Shown here in pieces: positions 18,101 to 26,666 of a stretch of DNA of 64,000 nt. Source of the DNA: Pseudomonadota bacterium. GTDB lineage: Bacteria; Pseudomonadota; Gammaproteobacteria; UBA1113. The stretch lies in assembly GCA_021781965.1 (NCBI GenBank), contig JAJXVU010000007.1, forward strand, positions 1 through 64,000. Direction: 5' to 3'. The translations under genes were made by a program, and so were the position numbers. The notes beneath the pieces are model-generated. The model was not told where the DNA came from. It saw nothing but the letters and a program-made list of their open reading frames with translations, and made no database searches. The first letter of the stretch is position 1, and each line of letters begins with the position of its first letter.

Positions 18101-18727
18101 TATCAGGATAAATTGTTGAAAGGTGTTCTCAATTATCAGGGCGGTATTGAACAGCTAGTTAGGAAAGGCGCTCAACGTCTTGAAGGTGTTGAAGCCGAAG
18201 CGGCTATTGAAGCGGCAACGGGTAAAACCCCGCTGCATTCTGCTGTAATAGAATCACCTGATAAGGTTGCACAATTAATTGAAAAAGGCGCAGATGTTAA
18301 TGCCAAGGATTTTAAGGGCAGGACTCCCTTGCATTATGCGATTCCTGGTAACTGCGAGCTTGTGTCGTTATTAATTGCAAAAAAGGCTGATTTTGATGCT
18401 AAAGATATGTACGGCAAGACTCCTTTAAATTATGCCGTGGAATATGGCGATACGGATACAGCTCAAATTTTAAATGAGGCTCTGATGATTAAAGAAGCTA
18501 ACCAAGAGCTAATACAGCATAAAAAAGATACGAGAGATGTGCCCAACGCCAGGGCAGTTAAAGGATTTGAGCCACAGACGCCACAGACGCCGCGTGCAAA
18601 GTCACCTTTTCTAGACCGGCATAGATTTTTTTCAAGTTCTAATCAACAGGCACTCTCAATGCAAGAGAATAGCATTAGTCCTCATAGCTTTTTAAGCCAT
18701 AGGCCTATGCAGAAAACCAAAGGATAA
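15185..18727 (+). CDS. Giant CX5R-phosphatase-like protein with C-terminal ankyrin repeats
   Basis: An 1180-residue protein. At residues 502-509 the sequence C-A-S-G-Q-N-R-T fits the CX5R(S/T) active-site loop of cysteine phosphatases, and specifically the C-x-S-G-x-x-R-T form of SopB/IpgD- and SidF-like phosphoinositide phosphatases. It is preceded by a helix (YKSLFTFAKLIHNYN) and followed by ALAYSLIHQRI, as in those enzymes, and an upstream N-V-C-L-N-G-A-R-R-F-E segment is in the right place for the SopB 'N-V-x-x-N' region. Residues ~700-780 are a helical linker. A weakly hydrophobic stretch lies near 940-965. Three ankyrin units span ~1000-1110 (GKTPLHSAVIES, GRTPLHYAIPGN, GKTPLNYAVEYG). 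RBS AGAGGG. I infer a host-directed lipid or protein phosphatase; the fold is not proven. Confidence 0.65.
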   Translation: MASDINIVEIVVEKEQVQQPNTDMSKDARTLKAEADAQALRSIVIDRINNTNDALHLAGGVRITRTAPEKGQIQTLVRDATARKSEQKIDWIAAYQMRTLSFLMSAITLAEIHSEHAGSAEAVQQLDSLLSQITESSWSPEETAKENFSKHVKAMSSILKGKIGVTEKSFYYANGWVSMDLPPQTIETKSKMNGTNYIIRCEPICELTGEIKEEFARILQKDEKQWPIWYQKLDKDSKKLCQYYAGKIAKGELHQLTPGLRGLIPGLKNAYKTTLLREGENGTQNEELLSFYHTATVPMGSESLDATENERLTKLGYRAMQQGAKGDVVAYTTLVSRHGDTIQQGLLTAKTGQVQFRNLIYGENKELPKPGEFIDHVINDFSKSAAESLQTEGLPFYHSNVCLNGARRFERSKVKGLNQVLFFIEEKINACADDTLKAEFLKQLITARKEVYDLSTQIETLASGDEEMRAYKSLFTFAKLIHNYNQSDKINQGQEIRWYFGCASGQNRTQALAYSLIHQRIREDQKYLKKNQELSQLEENEIATRLAEDGPFTYINGPYDWKFGIRSKSAGSFPKSLFRQVQSMILSLADTKRPGDVLYQPKKVDDFFAELNKKSDLSSEKLSSIWSKYVHGKSGIALNDEALVELLAELRKLNQRYQELGISDNDNKYAKLLGLAFQDQCLEFFFCQDGNKYKEVFGIIQSFYNARKVLKAQELSDLIKEVFVSINKRKDRTLMVDEVYELVRTVFPDEKGIIDSAFDSYKKEPQISRGNVADSEREESQVDWRLSNGSSLFLDQEETQIATIETAIQSATNLVEVERLVEKERRLISSLLADGHIDLAYNLAVALVDSTISIDLVQNNEPLLKALNNLKQQVSLPQEEDNKDNKKLATKALLLVSEEVLNCAQYVSEPKQADVKNKEYKPIITSDKMREIVGKPKKGFLSSWCDRILGAVNTICEVLFGLNESRSLTPKHYQDKLLKGVLNYQGGIEQLVRKGAQRLEGVEAEAAIEAATGKTPLHSAVIESPDKVAQLIEKGADVNAKDFKGRTPLHYAIPGNCELVSLLIAKKADFDAKDMYGKTPLNYAVEYGDTDTAQILNEALMIKEANQELIQHKKDTRDVPNARAVKGFEPQTPQTPRAKSPFLDRHRFFSSSNQQALSMQENSISPHSFLSHRPMQKTKG

Positions 18728-18730
18728 ACA

Positions 18731-19219
18731 ATGGTGTCTAAAGAAAAGTTAGTTAAATTGGCGCAGGATGAAATTAATGAGCTTGACTTAGCAATAAAAG
18801 ATACAAAGACTTATTTGGAAACACTTGAGTCATTACTTCATCATGCTAAAACATCCGCTTCAAAGGCCATGAGCGCTTTGGAGAGCGCTAAAACCATAAT
18901 TAATAACAATAGAGAGAGAGAAAAAATCTGTCCTTCTTTGAAGAGAAATGAGGGGTGGCAATCTGTTGTACGAGCGGCAGAAGATAACCTGAAAGAAAAA
19001 GAACAAAATCGCAAGGACTGGGAAGAAAAATGTAAAACATATGAGTCCAAATATCAAAAACAGTCGTGTAACCTGCGCAAGTACAAAGATGATCGTAGAG
19101 AATTGATAATGCGATGCGCCATCTATTCAGCAAGCATAGAAGGAGAGGGGCTAGAATCTGTGTCCGCCGAAGAAAAAGAAGCTTTTTTAAGTACGAAATT
19201 TTCTCAACTCCGTCCGTAA
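18731..19219 (+). CDS. Coiled-coil protein co-encoded with the phosphatase-ankyrin gene
   Basis: A 162-residue protein beginning four bases after the preceding stop, with AAAGGA as ribosome-binding site, so almost certainly the second gene of an operon. It is highly charged and predicted coiled coil over residues 5-60 and 75-125 (KEKEQNRKDWEEKCKTYESK). No membrane segment or signal peptide. Function unknown. Its position suggests a partner, chaperone or co-effector of the giant protein. Confidence 0.65.
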   Translation: MVSKEKLVKLAQDEINELDLAIKDTKTYLETLESLLHHAKTSASKAMSALESAKTIINNNREREKICPSLKRNEGWQSVVRAAEDNLKEKEQNRKDWEEKCKTYESKYQKQSCNLRKYKDDRRELIMRCAIYSASIEGEGLESVSAEEKEAFLSTKFSQLRP

Positions 19220-19575
19220 AACGAATAAAACATGCAAAAGATGAACTAACTTCCGATCAGCGACCGTCAGGCACATCTTTAATCTCAGCCCGTATAAAGA
19301 TCCCCTTCTTTTTAATTTCTATGGTAAAAGAGCATCATTCTTATTTTTTAAGATTTCTTGCTTCGTAAACCATTACTAGCATTGATTATTCGCTCAAGAA
19401 TTGTGAGCGGTCTCCTCTTAAAGAAGTCAGCAGAAAAGCTTTACAGGCAACCATATGAAGTTTTTTAGATTATTTTTAAAAGATCGTGTTTAGTTAAGTT
19501 TCTTGATATAATGCTTTCAATAAGCTATTGGTGGCGTTTTAATAGAACCTACAAGGCAGATTTAGAGAGTCCGAT
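19220..19575 (+). other. 356-bp gap
   Basis: No gene is supported. On the minus strand a 24-codon run (CSFTIEIKKKGIFIRAEIKD) ends in a stop near 19262 and could be a gene relic, but is too short to assign. Confidence 0.3.
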
Positions 19576-19950
19576 ATGTATATAGAAATACTAAAAGAAA
19601 TGTTTTCTGAAATGGTGGAAAAAAAGAATGCTTCATTGATTCCCCAATATTATCATGAATCTTTTCAACTATATGCTAACGGTAAAATACAAGATTATGC
19701 GTACTTCCTTGAGTTTCATAGAAAAATATATGCTACTGATATCAAATATCAGGTAAGTTATGATGAAAATGCTTTTATAGAGCAAGAAGAAAAAATAGCT
19801 GCGCGCATATTTTTCATTATTACAAAGCCAAATGAACCGATAAAAGAATTAGAGGTTATTTTAATTACAGAGTTTAAAGATAAAAAAATTTATAGGCTAT
19901 GGGAACTTTGTTATCCTGACTGGAGTAAAATGCCAGAATTTCAAGAATAA
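19576..19950 (+). CDS. NTF2/SnoaL-like fold protein
   Basis: A 124-residue protein with the size and pattern of the SnoaL-like family: an N-terminal helix with YYHESFQLYANGKIQDYAYF (the cone-fold 'Y-x-x-x-f-x-v-x-x-n-G-x-x-x-g-x-e' pattern), then a curved sheet ending with LITEFKDKKIYRLWELCYPD ('t-x-f-x-d-g-K-I-x-r-x-w-e'). These proteins are small binding proteins or enzymes on ring substrates; many have no known ligand. ATG 19576 follows AGAGAG. No partner gene suggests the substrate. Confidence 0.75.
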   Translation: MYIEILKEMFSEMVEKKNASLIPQYYHESFQLYANGKIQDYAYFLEFHRKIYATDIKYQVSYDENAFIEQEEKIAARIFFIITKPNEPIKELEVILITEFKDKKIYRLWELCYPDWSKMPEFQE

Positions 19951-19992
19951 TATTCGCTAAACAACCCCTAGGCAAATTAGGGAGCTGCCTTT

Positions 19993-20247
19993 TTGCTTCT
20001 TGATGCCGCGTATAGATATCCTGCTGTTGTAGATACTTTATACGAGAAATATACAAAGAAGCATAAGAATATCCATTCAAGTGAAGACTTCAATAGTAAC
20101 ACTCGTGATCGGGAGGGTAATACACTTCTTCATTTGGCAAGCAGCTGCAGTAATAGGGATCTTATGTTTTTGTTTTTGCAAAAAGGCGCTGATATTGTTG
20201 GAATTAAATGGCTATTTCCCACAAAATCTTATCTTTGTGTTAAATGA
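19993..20247 (+). pseudogene. Ankyrin-repeat gene fragment
   Basis: The frame reads SNTRDREGNTLLHLASSCSN and LMFLFLQKGADI, one ankyrin unit and the start of the next, then loses the repeat pattern and stops at 20247. The upstream part (LLDAAYRYPAVVDTLYEKY) resembles the cap of an ankyrin protein. The only starts are TTG codons without a ribosome-binding site. I read it as a degraded ankyrin gene. Confidence 0.6.
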
Positions 20248-20504
20248 GTATGGCTCTTGGCTTGCCTTGATTACTGGATTTTGAATCTCAAATTCTGAGT
20301 TTAGAAAATGAAATGAGTTAGGATTTTGCGACAAAGAGGAGTCTGTAAATAAGTTTGTGTAAACAGTCATAGTTTAGTAAATTAGCTAAAAAAAGGAGCT
20401 AAACTATTGTATTTTATTGGGGCAAGCCCAAACCTGCATTGAGATTGCATCCAGATAAGTGGATAGTTATAAAATAAATTGAATTTAAAATTGAGGAGGT
20501 TATT

Positions 20505-23500
20505 ATGACATTACAAAAGGCGAAAAAAGAAATAAGACAATTGCTCCATCGCTGGATGGTGGTACGGGATACCAATATTTCACAGAAAGACCCCTATGCG
20601 CCGATCACCACGATTGCTACTATTGAGCAGTATCTACAAAAAGAATGCCAACCGCCGAAATTAAGTGCAGAAGAATTTCAAGAACTCATTGCCTTTGCCC
20701 TGGAAGAAGCCCAAACCTTGCCCTTGCGACTGGAAACAACAGAATATTTTTATGGTGAAATCAGGCGTACTGTAGAGCGCAAAGAATTTACGCAATTAAA
20801 GCACATGTTAGAGCGGTATCTACTGTCTGAGCCTGTAGCCTGGTCTGCTTCTTTGCAATTTGTTGCTGCCCAAGTACTACCGGCTGCTGCTCTTATTTTT
20901 GCTTTTTCGGTCGTACCGGCTGCTGCTGCGATAATTCCTCAAAATAATCCTGATGTGGACAGTACGGGATCGGCTCTGGCAGTGGATTATACACAGTCTC
21001 ACCCTATGGCCAATTTAATGAAAACGCATCCTGATGCGCTTATGTCTGAAGAATGGATACAACCCAGCGCGCATATTAGAACACAGGCGGGGATACAGAC
21101 AGTTGAAACTTTGGCCAATGAATTGCTTCGTTTTTATGAAGAAAGCCTTGGGTCTGGAGAATGGCAACAACAAGAGGAATTGATCCAAAGGCTATTAAAC
21201 GATGATGATGTAATGCAACGTTTAAATGTTATTTTAATCCATTCTAGCAATAAAGCGCTATTATATCCCATGCTGGTAAAATTAACACATAAATTGTACG
21301 ACAATATGCTTACTAGAGAGGATGTGGCTAATCGGGATAGCCTGTTGATATCCTTAGGCCAGGCTATCATGACGATGCCGAAAATAACTTTAGCGAATAA
21401 TTTGTCGGAGAATGAAATTCATACCATGATAGGGGTATTATTTTCCTATCAACCCTATCATGCGGATGAAAGCGCTGTGCGTGCCAGAATACAGGATTTA
21501 TTTCTCTTGTCGCGTACGACAAATGATTATGGCTCTACTTTAATCTATCGGGTAGTGACCTACAATCCTGCTCAAAAGAAAATCGCGCAGGCGCATTTCC
21601 AGGCATTATTAAATGAGTCCAAGAAATTATTTTCTAATGTTCCTAAAGTCGAGCAAACTGTTTTTTTTACAGAAGAACAATACGCTGTAAAATTTATGCA
21701 AATGTATTCCAGGATGTCTCAAATTGTCATTGAATTATTTGATGCTGACAATTCTGTGGGAAGGTTTAATTTGGTGAAAGAAATTTACACTTTGGCAAAA
21801 GAGCAAAATAACCTGGCTGTGGCGATGCTACAGAGCCCAGATCCAGATAACAATAGCGTACGCTTTAAGTTTGCCACTGTCTTTGTTGAAATACATTTAA
21901 AGATGGTTTTTGCACGTATGAACAAGGAGCTAACTGAATGCGAAACCATCATACTTGATTCAGCAAAAAAATGGGGTGCGCATTCCTCTAAAATGGACAT
22001 TAAGCTTATGAAAATCTTGCTGATATTTAGGCATTATTTTGGGTATGCTGATATGGCAAAAGAGTATTTCCATATAATAGAGGATTTGCTAGTAAAGCAT
22101 GGGGTAACGTCGCAAGAGATTGCGCAGCAAGAAAAAAGTATTAACAGAATTTTTGCGCTTGGGTCCTTGGCAGCAATTAAGCCTTGGCCAGAACCTGCCA
22201 CTTTAGCCCACCTTAAATCCACTGACATTAAAACACAAGGCAGTCAAAGCGTCCTTGTATATTTAATCCGCCAATTAAGGCATTTTGCCGAAGGTACTTT
22301 TACGCTCGAAGAAAAAATAGCATTCATTCAGGGACTATTAAACAATGATACACACATGCAATCCTTCAATATTATTTTAATTGAATCGGACAATGCAGAG
22401 TGGCAGCAGCGAATGACGGCTAAATTAGCAAGTGTGTTTTATGAAATGATACTTGAAATGGAGATGAAAAATAGCGATAGCATGATTATCTCCTTAGGTC
22501 GAGCGATCATGGCTGTGCCAAAAACAGCCTTAATAAAAAATTTTTCCAAACATGAAATCCAGAGCATGATAGTGATGTTATTTTTGTACCAACCCTACGT
22601 TGCTGGCAAAGCTGCTGTGGGAGAAAGAATAAACGATATATGTGATTTACCTGATAGGGTAAGCGATTCTTGTCCTATATTAATTTATCGCCTGTTGACA
22701 TACGATGCACCCCAAAAGAAAAAGGCACAAGCACATTTTTTGGCATTATTGGAGGAATCAATGAGATTGTTTCCTGCGAGAGATAAGTATCCACCGCGCT
22801 TTACAGAAGATCAACGCATCCCTCAATTTTTGGAGATGTATCCAAAGATGTTAAAAGCTATCATTGACCTATTTGATGCGGACAATTCTCTAGAGAGACT
22901 TGACTTATTAAAAGCAAGTAGTGGTTTGGCGCCGAAAATACTGGCTTTGAAAGGCGGGGAAGGTAGGTACTACGCTTCATACATGCAGCAGATGTCCTTT
23001 TGTATTGATATATCTTTAACTATGGCCTTTAAGTCTATAGATAAAGATCGAACGATGTATGAAAATGCCATTTTGGAGTCAGCAAAAGAATGGGATAAGG
23101 AGCTCTCCAAAACAGGAATTAAGTTACTGAAAATACTGATGATCTATAGGCAGTTTTCTGGCCATTCTGAGATGGCGCAGGAATATTACGATATCGCAAG
23201 AAATCTGCAAGTAAAGCATCGCATAGAGCAACAAGAATTTGTTGAAAAAGAAAACGGTTTTTTCCAAACTTTAAAGCTGGAACACCTGGAACCGATTCAA
23301 GCTTTTTCAGCGCCTAAAGTGGAGGGGGGGGGTATGGAGAAAATCCTCTCGCCCGAAGTATTTCTCGGTTTGTTGCTAGGTGGGACAGGGGTGGGTTTTT
23401 TTTATAGTATGCATTATTTTTCAAAACCACCTAAAGAATTGTCGACGCTAATGCAAAACGTTATAGAAAATTTGCACTGCGCCGATTTAATTGCCATGCC

Positions 23501-26201
23501 GGAAGACTACCGCACAGAGGGGTGGATAACACAAATGCATTACGGTGTTCACCAATATAAATTATTGGCTTTATTCAGCTTAGAGGAACAGGCTACTCTA
23601 TTGGCAAAAGGCTTGTCAACACCCGAATTCACAGTGCGTGTGATTGCAAACCAAAATAAATTTAGAATAAGTATAAAGCCCAATCAATGGTTGCCAGATT
23701 GGCGTAACTACTTTGAATATCTGCAGAAACATTCACAACTGGCTATACGAAAAGAGTTATATGAAAAATTAAAAAAATGGATAAAGCCCCGTTTGAGTAA
23801 TATTAAATTTGCCGAACCTTTTCGCCCGTTGGCCGGCCGAGAGCGGGTGGTGGTTTTTTTTGAATGGCGTGAGGATCCCAGTATTCAGAATGATTTATGC
23901 AACCTTTTTAAGGAGAATGCTATGGGGATGCCTATAGAGGATATTGGCAAATTAAATCTGCTGATTCCATTTGATGCCTTGTTCCCGGAAGGGGGTTGTG
24001 AAACGGAGTTTAGTAAAAAACTTAAGCGGATTAATGAGGATTGGGTTAAAGTAAAAATAAGCGTTGATAGTATTGCCGACATTGAGATAACCACAGAGTC
24101 AAAGGCAAGTCTTAGAGGCTACTTATTGCATCGATTACGTCTTATTGACGAAAAGATAAAAGCAAACTCTATATCACATGATTTTTCGCGAGCAGAAGAA
24201 TCAGGCCTTATTGTGAAAAATATTATGGCTGTGTTTAATATCTTAAAAGAACGTTATGCTCCAGCCGTTTGCGAGCTGGTTTTTATAGATAAAAAAATAA
24301 AAATGCAAATATCTTTCACTCAAGATCAAGTCACTCATGGGCTAAGTACAGAACAGTTTTTTAAGCTGGCACAAAGAGAACTTGAGGAAAACGGTTTTGT
24401 GACAAATCAAGCTAAACAACCCCTGTCACTGGATATAGCTGTGGGTGAGAAGAGGATTATACCACAGTTTGCAGCAGATTTGGGCACAGTTTGCCAGCAA
24501 GAGTGTGAAAGAATTACCTTAGAAGAGAAACAGAAGCAAGCAGCACAAAAAGCTTCAGAGTATCATAATGTTATGGCGTGGTTAAATTCTAGATTAAACG
24601 ACTTTATTCCGAATCAAAATTTAGAGTGGGTGCCCATAAAACCTAAGAAAGGAATGATAAAGGTGGTATTACAAGAAATGAACTATTATACCCACGGGGG
24701 AATGCAGATATTGTCGAATGCGCTCATGGCGCTCATCAAAGAGGATCTGCAAAAAAATGGGGGAGTAGAAGAAAAATGCATTTTTATGGATGAAAATAAT
24801 AACCATCCCTCCCCCCGCAAGATTGGGCTTAAGCAATGGGATTCTGTGAAGATGAATGATGCGCCTGTGGGGCAAGAAATCTTTATGGTATTAGAAGAGC
24901 TCGTTTTGCTGTACTTCCCCATGAGTATTACTTTGAATTATGTAAATGAGGAATTTAAGGTGTGTCTTGAACTGGAGGAGAACAATGCATATGAGATACA
25001 GCCCTATGGATTAAGCAGTAGTGATTTTGTGGATTGTGTGCAAGAAAGTTTGGGTGGCGAAAATAATGGGAGACGAGATGGCTTAAAGCTGACAATTGCT
25101 TTGGGTTCATTAGATTCTATTCAATTACCTGATGAAGAAAAGTTTTTCAAAGAAAAGCAACAGCGTTATAGCAGAGATGTTTTTCTGCCAGGAAAAGATA
25201 AAGAAAAGGAGAAAGAAAAAGAAGAAGACAAGGGGAAAGATATGGGTATAGAAAAAGAGCAAGAAAAAGGTAAAAAACATAAGCAAAAACTATCAAAACT
25301 TGTGCAACCTACTATGTCATTGACTAAGCCGAAACCTCCACAAGGAGTATCAAGTTATCATACGCAAGGTTTTTTAAGGCGGCCTATTATAAGATTTAAT
25401 GAAGAAAAGACAAAAGAAGAAATTGTTAAACTTTTTACTCTGATTGAAACCGATCTGAAGGAGATTACATATTTAGAGAAAGGTGATGGGGGAATTAAAG
25501 CAATAAGAAGGCAATTTTCTTTGTACATAAACCTCTCAAACTTGTTGGAAAAACTAGTAAAGTGTGACTATGAATTTAGCAGAGAAGGAGTTATCAAACC
25601 CAAGTGGTTTAATATTTTAGATCCTAAACACTTATCAGAGCTAAGGGCCTTTATTATAAAAAGCATCAATCATCCACATCATATGGTGTTTTGTATGTTT
25701 GTGGCAGGAAAAATGATAAACATGAAAAAATCCCCTGTTTTTCTTATCAATATCCAGGATATTATACAAAGCGGATTAACCCATGCAGTACTTGAAGGGT
25801 ATTTTGAGCGGGGTAAACTTGAAACAGAAGAATCGGCTATAGATTATGATGAAATTAGAGCGCATGTATCGACATTAAAAAATGCCCTTAAGGGGGATGA
25901 CAGAGAATTAAATTTGTGGCTACAACAAAATAGGGATTTTGCCCGTGCGCTTATAGTGCGTACCGTAGAGCTGTTTAACAAGAAAGACGAGGCTTCATCT
26001 CATGAAACGAAACAGTATCTAGGGGAAAAGCTATACCCTATTTTGAAGGATGACTTTAGACCCTATAGAAACAAAACTATACACGCCCCTGGAGAAGAAA
26101 CTTTTCAGTTAATGAGACTTATAAAAAGCCTCTCTACTGTATCGGTTGAACAACCCGTACAAAGTGATCGTCAAGGTTCCCTTAGTGTGATTAGAAGATA
26201 G
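20505..26201 (+). CDS. Very large orphan protein with internal 190-residue duplication
   Basis: An 1898-residue protein; ATG 20505 follows a full GAGGAGGT ribosome-binding site. Residues 117-144 are a hydrophobic Ala-rich segment. Residues ~200-400 and ~580-775 are copies of one another (EELIQRLLNDDDVMQRLNVI versus EEKIAFIQGLLNNDTHMQSF; SLLISLGQAIMTMPK versus SMIISLGRAIMAVPK; ALLNESKKLF versus ALLEESMRLF), spaced ~375 residues apart. A second hydrophobic Gly-rich segment lies at ~949-972. Residues ~1564-1600 are a Lys/Glu run. The C-terminus is helical. No enzymatic motif recognised. Possible two-pass membrane topology. With the next genes it forms a same-strand cluster. Confidence 0.7.
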   Translation: MTLQKAKKEIRQLLHRWMVVRDTNISQKDPYAPITTIATIEQYLQKECQPPKLSAEEFQELIAFALEEAQTLPLRLETTEYFYGEIRRTVERKEFTQLKHMLERYLLSEPVAWSASLQFVAAQVLPAAALIFAFSVVPAAAAIIPQNNPDVDSTGSALAVDYTQSHPMANLMKTHPDALMSEEWIQPSAHIRTQAGIQTVETLANELLRFYEESLGSGEWQQQEELIQRLLNDDDVMQRLNVILIHSSNKALLYPMLVKLTHKLYDNMLTREDVANRDSLLISLGQAIMTMPKITLANNLSENEIHTMIGVLFSYQPYHADESAVRARIQDLFLLSRTTNDYGSTLIYRVVTYNPAQKKIAQAHFQALLNESKKLFSNVPKVEQTVFFTEEQYAVKFMQMYSRMSQIVIELFDADNSVGRFNLVKEIYTLAKEQNNLAVAMLQSPDPDNNSVRFKFATVFVEIHLKMVFARMNKELTECETIILDSAKKWGAHSSKMDIKLMKILLIFRHYFGYADMAKEYFHIIEDLLVKHGVTSQEIAQQEKSINRIFALGSLAAIKPWPEPATLAHLKSTDIKTQGSQSVLVYLIRQLRHFAEGTFTLEEKIAFIQGLLNNDTHMQSFNIILIESDNAEWQQRMTAKLASVFYEMILEMEMKNSDSMIISLGRAIMAVPKTALIKNFSKHEIQSMIVMLFLYQPYVAGKAAVGERINDICDLPDRVSDSCPILIYRLLTYDAPQKKKAQAHFLALLEESMRLFPARDKYPPRFTEDQRIPQFLEMYPKMLKAIIDLFDADNSLERLDLLKASSGLAPKILALKGGEGRYYASYMQQMSFCIDISLTMAFKSIDKDRTMYENAILESAKEWDKELSKTGIKLLKILMIYRQFSGHSEMAQEYYDIARNLQVKHRIEQQEFVEKENGFFQTLKLEHLEPIQAFSAPKVEGGGMEKILSPEVFLGLLLGGTGVGFFYSMHYFSKPPKELSTLMQNVIENLHCADLIAMPEDYRTEGWITQMHYGVHQYKLLALFSLEEQATLLAKGLSTPEFTVRVIANQNKFRISIKPNQWLPDWRNYFEYLQKHSQLAIRKELYEKLKKWIKPRLSNIKFAEPFRPLAGRERVVVFFEWREDPSIQNDLCNLFKENAMGMPIEDIGKLNLLIPFDALFPEGGCETEFSKKLKRINEDWVKVKISVDSIADIEITTESKASLRGYLLHRLRLIDEKIKANSISHDFSRAEESGLIVKNIMAVFNILKERYAPAVCELVFIDKKIKMQISFTQDQVTHGLSTEQFFKLAQRELEENGFVTNQAKQPLSLDIAVGEKRIIPQFAADLGTVCQQECERITLEEKQKQAAQKASEYHNVMAWLNSRLNDFIPNQNLEWVPIKPKKGMIKVVLQEMNYYTHGGMQILSNALMALIKEDLQKNGGVEEKCIFMDENNNHPSPRKIGLKQWDSVKMNDAPVGQEIFMVLEELVLLYFPMSITLNYVNEEFKVCLELEENNAYEIQPYGLSSSDFVDCVQESLGGENNGRRDGLKLTIALGSLDSIQLPDEEKFFKEKQQRYSRDVFLPGKDKEKEKEKEEDKGKDMGIEKEQEKGKKHKQKLSKLVQPTMSLTKPKPPQGVSSYHTQGFLRRPIIRFNEEKTKEEIVKLFTLIETDLKEITYLEKGDGGIKAIRRQFSLYINLSNLLEKLVKCDYEFSREGVIKPKWFNILDPKHLSELRAFIIKSINHPHHMVFCMFVAGKMINMKKSPVFLINIQDIIQSGLTHAVLEGYFERGKLETEESAIDYDEIRAHVSTLKNALKGDDRELNLWLQQNRDFARALIVRTVELFNKKDEASSHETKQYLGEKLYPILKDDFRPYRNKTIHAPGEETFQLMRLIKSLSTVSVEQPVQSDRQGSLSVIRR

Positions 26202-26208
26202 GGTGACT

Positions 26209-26352
26209 ATGCCCATTATTTCCGGGCCAATAGGCCGTGAAAAAGTGCATTTTGAAGCACCGGCTGATCATGATCCTAAAATGCTTCAACAAGCCATACT
26301 CAATGGCGCTGAAGTCAACATACGTTTCGAAAATGGTGGAATAACTCCTTAA
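26209..26352 (+). CDS. 47-residue ankyrin-type stub
   Basis: ATG 26209 has AGGGTG just upstream and starts eight bases after the giant gene's stop. Residues 23-47 read PKMLQQAILNGAEVNIRFEN followed by GGITP, a single ankyrin unit cut off at the 'G-x-T-P-L' turn. It is either a remnant of a longer ankyrin gene or a minimal one translated with the upstream gene. Confidence 0.5.
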   Translation: MPIISGPIGREKVHFEAPADHDPKMLQQAILNGAEVNIRFENGGITP

Positions 26353-26448
26353 ACTTCGATATAGTTAATCTGATGGCTTTTAATACCGCTGCCGCTTTTG
26401 AGCAATCTAGCAGCTCCTGGTGCACTCTAAGTTAAGGGAGATTAGCTT

Positions 26449-26470
26449 AATTACTATTGTAATAGTAATT
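26449..26470. promoter_or_regulatory. Inverted repeat upstream of the first RAP gene
   Basis: AATTACTATT (26449-26458) and its exact inverse AATAGTAATT (26461-26470) are separated by two bases. The short gap favours a protein-binding dyad over a hairpin. It lies 16 bp upstream of the first of two TTGACA hexamers. Confidence 0.45.
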
Positions 26471-26491
26471 CGCGTTAATACTGTTTTGACA

Positions 26492-26520
26492 TTGACATTC
26501 TGGAAAATAGAAAGTATAAA
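26492..26520 (+). promoter_or_regulatory. Consensus-like sigma-70 promoter of the first RAP gene
   Basis: TTGACA (26492-26497), 17-bp spacer, TATAAA (26515-26520). A second TTGACA directly precedes it (26486-26491). Predicted leader of about 140 nt contains a 16-codon ATG frame (26604-26654) ending just before the coding region. Confidence 0.7.
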
Positions 26521-26666
26521 TAACTGTGAAGCATACGATGCTTTTACTTGATAAAGGTTTCTTTAATCAGGCAAGATAAAACCATTTACAAGGCAAGAGT
26601 ATTATGCAGTCCACTCCGATACCACCCATAATCAAAGTCGAGATAATTTTTTAATTGAGGAAAGCG

